From the NCBI RefSeq assembly GCF_014648075.1, contig NZ_BMQK01000013.1, positions 124,001 through 188,000 on the forward strand: a stretch of DNA of 64,000 nucleotides, read 5' to 3'. Source of the DNA: Streptomyces ruber (GTDB lineage Bacteria > Actinomycetota > Actinomycetes > Streptomycetales > Streptomycetaceae). Shown one piece after another: positions 1 through 7,802 of this stretch (the stretch's first letter is position 1; every line of letters starts with the position of its first letter). The notes beneath the pieces were generated by a model. That model made no database searches, was not told the DNA's origin, and saw only the letters and a list, made by a program, of their open reading frames with translations. A program made the translations under genes and the position numbers.

Positions 1-144
1 GAACCGGGACGCGTAGTACCGCAGCCGTCCCTCGGCGTCCCGCGCCCCGCGCGGGTACCACCCGCTGCCGACCAGCGCGCGGTCGGTCCACGAGCACACC
101 CCGACCCGGATGCCGGCACCTTCACCACTCTCAGCAGCAGTCAT
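1..144 (-). CDS. DUF72 (YecE-like) protein, partial
   Basis: Only the N-terminal 48 codons are in the window; the gene runs off the left edge. Translation from the ATG at 144 gives a start rich in A, E and G, then the stretch RVGVCSWTD, then WYPRGARDAEGRLRYYASRF. This is the usual N-terminal pattern of DUF72 proteins: a Gly/Cys-Ser-Trp strand, a Trp-Tyr-Pro, and a Leu-x-Tyr-Tyr-Ala segment opening a TIM-barrel-like fold. The biochemical role of the family is not established. It lies 65 bases downstream of the beta-galactosidase gene on the same strand. Confidence 0.75.
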   Translation of the reverse strand, partial: MTAAESGEGAGIRVGVCSWTDRALVGSGWYPRGARDAEGRLRYYASRF

Positions 145-209
145 GGGGGCCGGTTACCCCGGGAGACGGAGCTCTGTCCCGCCGTCTCCCGGGTCCGGGC
201 GGAAGCCGC

Positions 210-3200
210 CTACTCGGCCGGGTCCGTCGCCGTGGGCCGGCGCGAGGCGGCCATCGCCCCGTCCACGCCGGTCAGCGGACGCAGCCGGTAGCTGTACGCG
301 TAGTCACGGCTCGCGGGGAGCTTGAACTCGTCGTGCGTGTGCGCGCCCCAGCTGTTGTCGCCGCCCACGCCCATCTGCCGGTGGTTCACCCGCAGGACGA
401 CCTCCTCACGCGGGGTGAGCTGGTAGTCGTGCCGCACCCCGGCCGACAGGTCCTCCGGGGTGAAGTGCGAGGCGTTGACCTCCAGCAGCGGCGCGTCGGA
501 GAGCGGGTCGCCGGAGACGAGCAGCCCGCTGCCGTCACGGCCGGTCAGCGCGATCCAGCGGACGTCGGTCCTGTTGCCGTTCTCCTGCGGGCGGATGTAC
601 GGGGTCCACTGCCCGGAGACGGTGCCGGAGTACACGCCCACGTCGGTGCCGGTGTTGCGGTCCCAGTGGTTCTCCTCGGGGCCGCGCCCGTACCAGCGCA
701 GCCGGTCGAGGCGGCCCGGCAGGAACAGCAGCGTGCCGACCTCCGGGAGGTACGGCAGGCTCGCCGCACCCGGGCGCACGGTGTTGTCGACCTTGATCTC
801 GCCGTTGCCGAACACCGTGTACGTGGTCGTGAAGGACGAGGTGACGGTGGTCGGCAGCGTGCCGCCGACCTCGATCACGACGGCCCGGTCGCCGAGGGCC
901 CGCACGCGTACGTCCGTCACCTCGCGCCGGGCGCCCGCGTCGCGCCAGGTCTGGTTGCGGGTGTGCTGGCCGTTGCCCCGGTCGTTGTCGGTCGGCGCGC
1001 GCCAGAAGTTCGGCACGGGTCCGGTCTCGATCAGCCGGGCGCCCCGGGCCTCGTACGACGTGATGACGCCGCTGCCCTTGTCGACGGTGACCGAGAAGCC
1101 CCTGCCCCGGACGGTGACGGACGCGTCGCCGTCCTCGTACCGCAGCGCCGGGACGTCCGCGAGCGGTACGGGCTCGACGGGCGGGACGCCCGCGTCCACC
1201 GGGAGCTGTGCCCCGGCCACCTCGAAGCCGGCCTTCGCCCACTTGGTGGGCTCCTTGGTGGTGAAGGACAGCTCCAGGAAGAACTCGGTGCCCGGCGCCG
1301 GGCGGTCCGGCAGCCGGTACGGCACGGTGATCCGCTTGCTGGACAGCGGCTTCACGTCCAGCTGGGCGCGGGTCAGCTTCCCGCTCCGCACCACCTCGCC
1401 GTCGGCGACGAGCGACCACCGGCCGTCGAACTCCCGGAGGTCGGTGAAGAGGTTCTCGTTGGTGAGGGTGACGTCGCGGGCTGTGGCGGTGAGGGTGCCG
1501 GAGGCGGGTACGGCACTGATCGTCTGGTAGACCCGCTTCACCTCCGCCGCCTTCCCGGTGTGGCCGCGGTCGGCGGTGACGACGCCGTCCGCGACGAACG
1601 CCCCGTCGTTGGGGTTGTCGCCCCAGTCGCCGCCGTACGCGAAGAAGGAGCGCTCGCGGGCCCGCTTCTCGGCGGTCTTCACGGTGGCCGCGTCGAACCA
1701 GAACCGCACGCCCTCGTCGCCGGGACCACGGCGGTCGGAGGCCAGTTCGGCGGCGGTCAGCGCGCGGGCGTACACGCGGGCCCGCCGGATCGTGCCGCTG
1801 AACTCGCGGGTCGGGTTGTCGACGTCGGTGGCGAGCGAGAGCGGCGCCGTGTTGACGTCGGGCCCCCGGGTGGTGGTCCGCACGGCCCTGACCTGGCCGT
1901 CGACATGGAGGGTGAGGGTGCCCGCGGCCGCGTCGTACACCCCCGCGACGTGGTGCTCGCGGCCCGTCCAGTCGTCGGGGAGCGCCCAGCTCGCGGTGGT
2001 CCACTGGCCGCCGCCGTACAGGAAGAACTCCAGCTGCCGGTCGGTCTGCTTCAGGGCGTACTGCGTGTCGCCCTTGGCCAGGATCGGCTGGTGGAAGCCG
2101 GTGACGTGCGGGGTGATCCAGGCTTCGAGGGTGAGCGCACCGGTGAGGTCGAGGCCCTCGTCGCGGGCGAAGACGGTGCCGCCGGTCAGGCCCTTGCGGC
2201 GGTCGAAGGTACCGCTCGCGTTCTGGATCTCGCCGCGCAGCCGGGCCGGTCCCGTCTCGGTGAACAAGGTGCGGGTGGGGGTCGGTGTGGTCAGGGACTG
2301 GTCGACGAAGTCCCAGATCCAGCCGCCCTGGAGGACGTCGTACCGGCGCACGACGTCCCAGTACTTCTTGAAGTTGCCGTTCGAGTTCCCCATCGCGTGC
2401 GCGTACTCGATCATGACGTACGGCCGGGTGTCCGCCGTGTCCTGCGCCCGGGCCTCCACGCGCGCGGGGCTCTCGTACATGCGGGAGCGGATGTCGCTGA
2501 TCCCCGGCCGGTCGTCGCCCTCGTACTGGATGACGCGGGTCGGGTCGTACGAGCGGATCCAGTCGTGCATGGCGACGAACGTGCTGCCGGTGCCGGCCTC
2601 GTTGCCGAGCGACCAGATGACGACCGAGGCGTGGTTCTTGTCGCGGTGGACCATGTTCTGGGCGCGGGCCACGCACGCCGCGCGCCACTCGGGGTGGTCG
2701 CCGGGGTACTCGTCGCGGACGCCGTGCGTCTCCAGGTTCGTCTCGTCGACGATGTAGAGGCCGTACTCGTCGGCCAGCTCCAGCCACAGCGGGTTGTTCG
2801 GGTAGTGCGAGGTGCGGACGCTGTTCATGTTGAGCCGCTTGACGATCTCGATGTCCCGCACCATGTCCGCGCGCGTGAGGGCGGTGCCGCGGTCGGGGTG
2901 CATCTCGTGGCGGTTGGTGCCGCGGAAGGACACGGGCTGCCCGTTGATCCGCATCAGCCCGTCCTTCAGCGCGAACTCGCGCAGGCCCACGCGGTGCGAG
3001 ACCGTCTCGGTCACCTTTCCCGCCGGGTCACGGAGCTGGAGCACGGCGGTGTAGAGGTAAGGGTCCTCGGCCGACCACAGCCGGGGCGCGGGAACCGCCC
3101 TGGAGGCGCGTACGGTCACGTCCTCCCCGGCCGGCACGGAGGCGAGGTCGGCGTCCTGCCGCAGCGGCCGCGGCCAGACGGCGTGCCCGCGCGCGTCGTA

Positions 3201-4217
3201 GAGCTGGGTCTCGACGGAGTACCGGCCGCCGCCCTCCCCGCCGTAGGCGCGCACGCTCGCGGTGACCGCCAGTTCGGCGGCCCGGTAGCCGTCGCCCAGC
3301 GGGGTGTCCAGCTTGAAGTCGCGCAGGTGGACGGTGGGCGTGGAGTACAGGTAGACGGAGCGGAAGATCCCGCTCAGCCGGATCATGTCCTGGTCCTCGA
3401 GCCAGTCGCCGTCGGAGTACCGGTACACCTCGACCGCGATCTGGTTGGTGCCGGACTTCAGGTACGGGGTGATGTCGTACTCGGCGGGGGTGTACGAGTC
3501 CTCGTGGTAGCCGGCCAGCTCCCCGTTGATCCAGACGTAGTGGGCCGATTTCACGCCCTCGAAGTGCAGGAACGTCCGCCGCCCCGACCAGCCCTCCGGC
3601 ACGGTGAAGGCCCGTCTGTACTGGCCCACGGGGTTGTACCGGGTCGGCGCGGCCGGCGGCTGCGCGTCCTCGCCGAGGCCGTTGGGGCCCCACCACGGGT
3701 ACGTGATGTTGACGTAGATCGGGAAGTCGTAGCCGTGCAGCTGCCAGGCGGAGGGCACCGGAATCGTGTCCCAGGCGGAGTCGTCCAGGTCGGTGCGGTG
3801 GAAGTCCGCGTCCCGGTCCTCGGGCCGGTCCGCGTACGCGAACCGCCACTTCCCGTCGAGGCTCAGCCGGTACGGCGAGCGCGTGCGGTCGGCGTCCAGG
3901 GCCTGCCGGACGCTTCCGTACGGCATGAGCGTGGTGTGCGGCGGCTCGGTCCCCACCCGGAAGACGGCGAAGCCGTCGTTCCACTCGGGGGCCGCGGCGT
4001 CGCCCGGGGCCTGCGCTCCGGGCCGCCCCGCCGCGTACGCCGCGAAGGGCGAGGCGGACAGGGAGAGGGCGCCGAGGAGGGCGGCTCCCCCCTCCAGGAG
4101 CCGGCGGCGGCTGACGGGGGGCCGGGTGGTGGGGGACGCGGGAGAGACGGGGAGAGGGAGGGAGCGGGAGTTCGAAGAGGACGCGGGAGACGGCTGGGAG
4201 TCGTGCGGGTGCGACAT
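210..4217 (-). CDS. Secreted GH2 beta-galactosidase with LamG-like insertion
   Basis: A 1335-residue LacZ-type glycoside hydrolase family 2 enzyme expected to hydrolyse terminal beta-galactosides outside the cell. Residues about 37-65 form a twin-arginine signal (SRRRLLEGG, hydrophobic stretch, then AYAA), suggesting Tat export. GH2 sugar-binding and immunoglobulin-like domains follow. The TIM barrel carries the acid/base Glu in WSLGNEAG (about residue 540) and the nucleophile Glu in IEYAHAMGNS (about 604). After GGWIWDFVDQSL, some 200 residues (about 645-850) read as a concanavalin/LamG-like beta-sandwich before LacZ homology resumes at FFAYGGDWGD, so the protein is longer than the roughly 1020-residue E. 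coli LacZ. The ATG at 4217 has GAGGAAGG upstream. True substrate is unproven. Confidence 0.88.
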   Translation of the reverse strand: MSHPHDSQPSPASSSNSRSLPLPVSPASPTTRPPVSRRRLLEGGAALLGALSLSASPFAAYAAGRPGAQAPGDAAAPEWNDGFAVFRVGTEPPHTTLMPYGSVRQALDADRTRSPYRLSLDGKWRFAYADRPEDRDADFHRTDLDDSAWDTIPVPSAWQLHGYDFPIYVNITYPWWGPNGLGEDAQPPAAPTRYNPVGQYRRAFTVPEGWSGRRTFLHFEGVKSAHYVWINGELAGYHEDSYTPAEYDITPYLKSGTNQIAVEVYRYSDGDWLEDQDMIRLSGIFRSVYLYSTPTVHLRDFKLDTPLGDGYRAAELAVTASVRAYGGEGGGRYSVETQLYDARGHAVWPRPLRQDADLASVPAGEDVTVRASRAVPAPRLWSAEDPYLYTAVLQLRDPAGKVTETVSHRVGLREFALKDGLMRINGQPVSFRGTNRHEMHPDRGTALTRADMVRDIEIVKRLNMNSVRTSHYPNNPLWLELADEYGLYIVDETNLETHGVRDEYPGDHPEWRAACVARAQNMVHRDKNHASVVIWSLGNEAGTGSTFVAMHDWIRSYDPTRVIQYEGDDRPGISDIRSRMYESPARVEARAQDTADTRPYVMIEYAHAMGNSNGNFKKYWDVVRRYDVLQGGWIWDFVDQSLTTPTPTRTLFTETGPARLRGEIQNASGTFDRRKGLTGGTVFARDEGLDLTGALTLEAWITPHVTGFHQPILAKGDTQYALKQTDRQLEFFLYGGGQWTTASWALPDDWTGREHHVAGVYDAAAGTLTLHVDGQVRAVRTTTRGPDVNTAPLSLATDVDNPTREFSGTIRRARVYARALTAAELASDRRGPGDEGVRFWFDAATVKTAEKRARERSFFAYGGDWGDNPNDGAFVADGVVTADRGHTGKAAEVKRVYQTISAVPASGTLTATARDVTLTNENLFTDLREFDGRWSLVADGEVVRSGKLTRAQLDVKPLSSKRITVPYRLPDRPAPGTEFFLELSFTTKEPTKWAKAGFEVAGAQLPVDAGVPPVEPVPLADVPALRYEDGDASVTVRGRGFSVTVDKGSGVITSYEARGARLIETGPVPNFWRAPTDNDRGNGQHTRNQTWRDAGARREVTDVRVRALGDRAVVIEVGGTLPTTVTSSFTTTYTVFGNGEIKVDNTVRPGAASLPYLPEVGTLLFLPGRLDRLRWYGRGPEENHWDRNTGTDVGVYSGTVSGQWTPYIRPQENGNRTDVRWIALTGRDGSGLLVSGDPLSDAPLLEVNASHFTPEDLSAGVRHDYQLTPREEVVLRVNHRQMGVGGDNSWGAHTHDEFKLPASRDYAYSYRLRPLTGVDGAMAASRRPTATDPAE

Positions 4218-4503
4218 GACCTTGGCCTTCCTCGGCGGTTCACGCGGTCGACGACGTACGGAACTCAGCAGCAGCTCAAAGGCACGGGGTCACAGGGGCC
4301 CCACGGAGATCACCCGTCCCTGAGGCAGCCTCACCCTAGGACCCGCACACAATCGGAGCAATAACGCCGTCGGACTTTGTGTGTTCCTGAGGGGAGTCCT
4401 CGGCCAGGTCCCGTCGGCACCCGATCGGGGCGGGCACGGGATGTCGGGTCCGGCCGGGTGGTCCCTCCCTAGCGTGGAGATCGTCAAAGGAAGGGAGAAG
4501 CCG

Positions 4504-5370
4504 GTGCTGGAGCGGCTGAACCAGGCCATGGAGCACATCGAGCGGCACCTCGACGGGACCGTCGACGTGGCCGAACTCGCGCGGATCGCCGTCACGTCGG
4601 AGTACCACTTCCGGCGGCTGTTCTCCGCGCTGGCCGGCATACCGCTGTCCGAGTACGTCCGGCGGCGTCGGCTGACGGTCGCCGGTGCGGAGGTGCTCGA
4701 CGGCCGTCGGACGCTGCTAGAGGTCGCCGTGCGGTACGGCTACGGCTCGGGCGAGGCGTTCGCCCGCGCGTTCCGCGCCATGCACGGCGTCGGCCCGGGC
4801 GAGGCACGGCGCGCCGGAGCGACGCTGCGCTCGCAGCCCCGGATGTCCTTCCGTCTGGTCGTCGAAGGGAGTACGGACATGCGCTACCGGATCGTGGCGA
4901 AGCGGGAGTTCCGGGTGGTGGGGAAGAAGGCGCGGGTGCCCCTCGTCCACGAGGGGATGAACCCGGCGATCGCCGACTTCGTACGGAGCATCGACCAGGA
5001 CACCCTGCGCCGCATCGAGGAGCTCTCGGACCAGGAGCCGCGCGGGTTCGTCAACGTCAGCGTCAACATCGACGAGAGCCGTGCGGAAGGCACCGAACTC
5101 GACTACTACCAGGGGGTCGTGACCGGGGCCGACGTGCCCGAGGACCTGGACGCGATCGAGGCGCCCGCGGGCGCATGGGCGGTGTTCGAGACCTCGGGCC
5201 GCTTCCCGGAGACGATCCAGTACCTGTGGCGGGACGTGTTCACCCAGTGGTTCCCGTCCAACCCGTACCGCAGCAGGCCGGGCCCGGAGATCCTGCGGGC
5301 CCGGGTGTCCGCCGACGGCACGGAGGCGGAGGCGGAGCTGTGGATTCCGGTGGAGCGGGTTCCGGGCTGA
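4504..5370 (+). CDS. AraC-family regulator with GyrI-like effector domain
   Basis: I chose GTG 4504 because a purine-rich ribosome site (GGAAGGGAG) lies just upstream and homology begins at once (LERLNQAMEHIERHLDG); the frame stays open further upstream without a better start. Residues about 5-105 form the double helix-turn-helix of AraC/XylS proteins (VAELARIAVTSEYHFRRLFS and a second HTH around YGYGSGEAFARAFR). Residues about 120-288 resemble the GyrI/SOUL-like effector-binding domain that senses small hydrophobic molecules in Rob/BmrR-type regulators. It is divergent from the beta-galactosidase across a 286-base gap, so it could regulate that gene or itself, but nothing proves this. Confidence 0.85.
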   Translation: MLERLNQAMEHIERHLDGTVDVAELARIAVTSEYHFRRLFSALAGIPLSEYVRRRRLTVAGAEVLDGRRTLLEVAVRYGYGSGEAFARAFRAMHGVGPGEARRAGATLRSQPRMSFRLVVEGSTDMRYRIVAKREFRVVGKKARVPLVHEGMNPAIADFVRSIDQDTLRRIEELSDQEPRGFVNVSVNIDESRAEGTELDYYQGVVTGADVPEDLDAIEAPAGAWAVFETSGRFPETIQYLWRDVFTQWFPSNPYRSRPGPEILRARVSADGTEAEAELWIPVERVPG

Positions 5371-5401
5371 CCCGGCCAGTCCGTGTCGTTGCCCGGGCTG
5401 C

Positions 5402-6151
5402 TCAGGACGACCGGCGCAGCCAGTCGTCGAAGCGGATGCGGCCCAGCCGGGCGTGGCCCTCGCCGGGCACGAGGCTGCGCTCGCCCGGTACGGCACCGAA
5501 GTAGCGGGCCTCCGGGTCGGTGACGACCGGGCGCGGGTCGTGCCACGCGCGCAGCGCCTCGGCGACGCACTCGTCGAAGCGGAACCGCTGGGGTCCGGCC
5601 ACCTCGGTGGTCTCCTTCGACGGGGCTGCCAGGGCCGCCTCGCACACCGCTTCGGCGACGTCCTCGGCCGCGATGGGCTGGAAGAGCACGGGCGCCACGC
5701 GCACGGTGCCGTCGACGGTGGCGGCGTCGGCGATGCCCTTGACGAACTCGAAGAACTGCGTCGCCCGCACGATCGAATGGGGGACCGGACCCTGCTTGAC
5801 CAGCTTCTCCTGGGCCAGCTTGGCCCGGAAGTAACCGTTGTCGGGCAGGGTCTCGATGCCGACGATCGACAGCACCACGTGGTGCCCCACGCCCGCGGCG
5901 GCCTCGGCGGCCAGCAGGTTGCGGGTGGAGGCGGTGAAGAAGTCGAGGACCGCCTGTTCCTCGAAGGAGGGCGAGGCGGCCACGTCCACGACCGCCCGGG
6001 CGTCGGTGAGCGCGTCGGCGAGGCCCTCGCCGGTGACGGTGTCGACGCCCGTGCCGGGCGCGGCGGGCACCGCCTCGTGCCCGTGCCCGCGAAGCTTCTC
6101 GACCACCTTGCCGCCGACGCGGCCGGTACCGCCGATCACCACGATCTTCAC
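5402..6151 (-). CDS. NmrA-like NAD(P)-binding oxidoreductase
   Basis: A 249-residue Rossmann protein. The N-terminus MKIVVIGGTGRVGGKVVEKL carries the GxxGxxG dinucleotide motif of atypical SDRs. The YFRAKLAQEKLVKQG segment and following SIVRATQFFEF are typical of NmrA/TMR-like NAD(P)-binding proteins, which act as reductases or redox sensors. The GTG start at 6151 has GAGGAG nearby. It is probably cotranscribed with the cupin and hydrolase genes upstream, all on this strand with short gaps. Substrate unknown. Confidence 0.85.
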   Translation of the reverse strand: MKIVVIGGTGRVGGKVVEKLRGHGHEAVPAAPGTGVDTVTGEGLADALTDARAVVDVAASPSFEEQAVLDFFTASTRNLLAAEAAAGVGHHVVLSIVGIETLPDNGYFRAKLAQEKLVKQGPVPHSIVRATQFFEFVKGIADAATVDGTVRVAPVLFQPIAAEDVAEAVCEAALAAPSKETTEVAGPQRFRFDECVAEALRAWHDPRPVVTDPEARYFGAVPGERSLVPGEGHARLGRIRFDDWLRRSS

Positions 6152-6205
6152 GCCGTACGCTCCTCGATGCGATCTATGTGGACGGGATTGCGCGTGGACG
6201 CCAGC

Positions 6206-6628
6206 TCAGGACGACCGGGACGCGCGCAAGTGCGCCCGCTGCTTCAGCTCGTCGTCCTCGACCAGGACCAGCATCGGCTGTCCGGGCGCGCAGAACATGG
6301 TCACGAGGAAGCTGAGCCGGGTGTCGGTGCGGTTGTTGCCGTCCTGGTAGTGGATGACGTCACCGCCGGGTTCCCAGAAGGTCTCGCCGGCGCGGACGAC
6401 GCGCACCGGCTCGCCCTCCAGCTCGAAGCGCATCTCGCCCTCCAGCACGTAGCCGAAGGCCGGCCCGGAGTGGCGGTGCGGCGGGGTGCCCGGGTCGCCG
6501 GGCGGGAAGTCGACCCGGATGGTCGTCGCGTGCGCGTCCCGCGGGACGGCGGGCGGGGTGGCCTCCTGCAGCACGGTGACCGCGTTCTTCCATGCCTCCG
6601 AACGCGGATGGTCGTCGGTGTGGGACAT
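6206..6628 (-). CDS. Cupin-domain protein
   Basis: A 140-residue single-domain cupin. Motif 1 is visible in GTPPHRHSGPAFGYVLEGEMRFELEGE (His, His, Glu metal ligands), and motif 2 in the PGGDVIHYQDGN stretch. Such small cupins bind a metal and may be isomerases, dioxygenases or sensors; nothing here decides between them. The ATG at 6628 follows GGGAGGACATCCGCC on the minus strand. It sits between the hydrolase and the NmrA-like gene in the same orientation, probably one operon. Confidence 0.85.
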   Translation of the reverse strand: MSHTDDHPRSEAWKNAVTVLQEATPPAVPRDAHATTIRVDFPPGDPGTPPHRHSGPAFGYVLEGEMRFELEGEPVRVVRAGETFWEPGGDVIHYQDGNNRTDTRLSFLVTMFCAPGQPMLVLVEDDELKQRAHLRASRSS

Positions 6629-6646
6629 GGCGGATGTCCTCCCTTG

Positions 6647-6673
6647 CCTGCCTGCCTGCCTGCTACCTGCCTG
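6647..6673. repeat. CCTG tetranucleotide repeat
   Basis: Four perfect tandem CCTG units (6647-6662), then two more after a 3-base interruption. They lie across the 3' end of the hydrolase gene and the spacer before the cupin ribosome site, so slippage could change the spacing or the hydrolase C-terminus. Confidence 0.8.
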
Positions 6674-7631
6674 CTTCTCCCGCGGTGTTCAGCGCGGCCT
6701 TGAGCACCTCGACGGCCTGCGCGGTGGCGGCGCGGGCGGCACGGGTGTCGCGCAGCGGGTTGAGCATCATGAAGTCGTGCAGCGTGCCGTTGTAGCGGAC
6801 GCCGGTGGTCGGGACGCCGGCCAGGACGAGCTTGCGGGCGTACGCCTCGCCCTCGTCGCGCAGGACGTCGTTCTCGTCGACGACCACGTACGCGGGCGGC
6901 AGGCCGCGGAGATCCTCGACGCCGGCCCGCAGCGGGGAGGCGGTGATCTCCGCGCGCTCCGCGGGGTCGGTGGTGTAGCAGTCCCAGAACCAGGCCATGG
7001 CCGCCGCGGTCAGGTACGGGCCGTCGGCGAACTCCCGGTAACTGTCGGTGTCCTGGGCCGCGTCGGTGACCGGGTAGTACAGCGACTGGTGCACGAACCG
7101 CACGTCGCCGCGCCGCTTGGCCAGCAGTGTCAGCGCGGCGGCCATGTTGCCGCCGACCGAGTCGCCGGCCACCGCCAGCCGGGCGGCGTCGAGGCCCTCT
7201 CCGGCGCCGTCGCGGACGATCCACCGCGCGGTGGCGTACGCCTGCTCGACGGCGACCGGGTAACGGGCCTCGGGCGAGCGGTCGTACTCGACGAAGACGA
7301 CGGCGGCGCGCGCGCCCACGGCCAGCTCGCGGACGAGGCGGTCGTGGGTGGCCGCGTTGCCCAGCACCCAGCCGCCGCCGTGGACGTAGAGGACGGCCGG
7401 CAGCGCGCCGGCCGCCCCCGCGGGCCGCACGACGCGCACCCGCACGTCACCGGCCTCGGCCGGCACGGTGATCCACTTCTCGTCGATGCCGGGCAGGGAG
7501 GGAACCGGGGCGGCCTGGACGTCGTCCAGGACCTTCCGCGCTCCCCCGGGCCCCAGCTCGTAGAGGAACGGCGGCGTCGCGGTGGCGTCCGCGAACTCCT
7601 GTGCGGCCGGCTCCAGAACATGCTCACCCAC
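6663..7631 (-). CDS. HSL-family alpha/beta hydrolase (esterase)
   Basis: A 322-residue alpha/beta hydrolase of the hormone-sensitive-lipase type. The oxyanion-hole motif HGGGW is near residue 82 and the nucleophile elbow GDSVGGN near residue 155. The acid and His of the triad are expected around DENDVL and LHDFM near the C-terminus, both visible. Family members hydrolyse short acyl esters in the cytoplasm. The GTG at 7631 has GGAGGACCGCAC directly upstream. It is first in a likely three-gene unit with the cupin and NmrA-like genes. Confidence 0.9.
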   Translation of the reverse strand: MGEHVLEPAAQEFADATATPPFLYELGPGGARKVLDDVQAAPVPSLPGIDEKWITVPAEAGDVRVRVVRPAGAAGALPAVLYVHGGGWVLGNAATHDRLVRELAVGARAAVVFVEYDRSPEARYPVAVEQAYATARWIVRDGAGEGLDAARLAVAGDSVGGNMAAALTLLAKRRGDVRFVHQSLYYPVTDAAQDTDSYREFADGPYLTAAAMAWFWDCYTTDPAERAEITASPLRAGVEDLRGLPPAYVVVDENDVLRDEGEAYARKLVLAGVPTTGVRYNGTLHDFMMLNPLRDTRAARAATAQAVEVLKAALNTAGEAGR

Positions 7632-7802
7632 GTGCGGTCCTCCCCCCCCCGGCCGCCGATCGCCGCGGCCCTCTCCGTCACGGGCCCGGGCCCGGACACC
7701 GACGACTGTCGCCGGACCGGACGCCGGTCGTACCCGGGCGGGCCACGGGCCGGGTCCCTGGGGTGGCGCCGCGAGCCGTCGGGCCCTCGGGTCTCCAGGC
7801 CC

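Noticed and set aside
333..4364. A 1343-codon open frame opposite the beta-galactosidase
   Set aside because: GC-rich codons of the real gene leave the opposite strand open; its translation is low-complexity Arg/Val/Gly with no motif.
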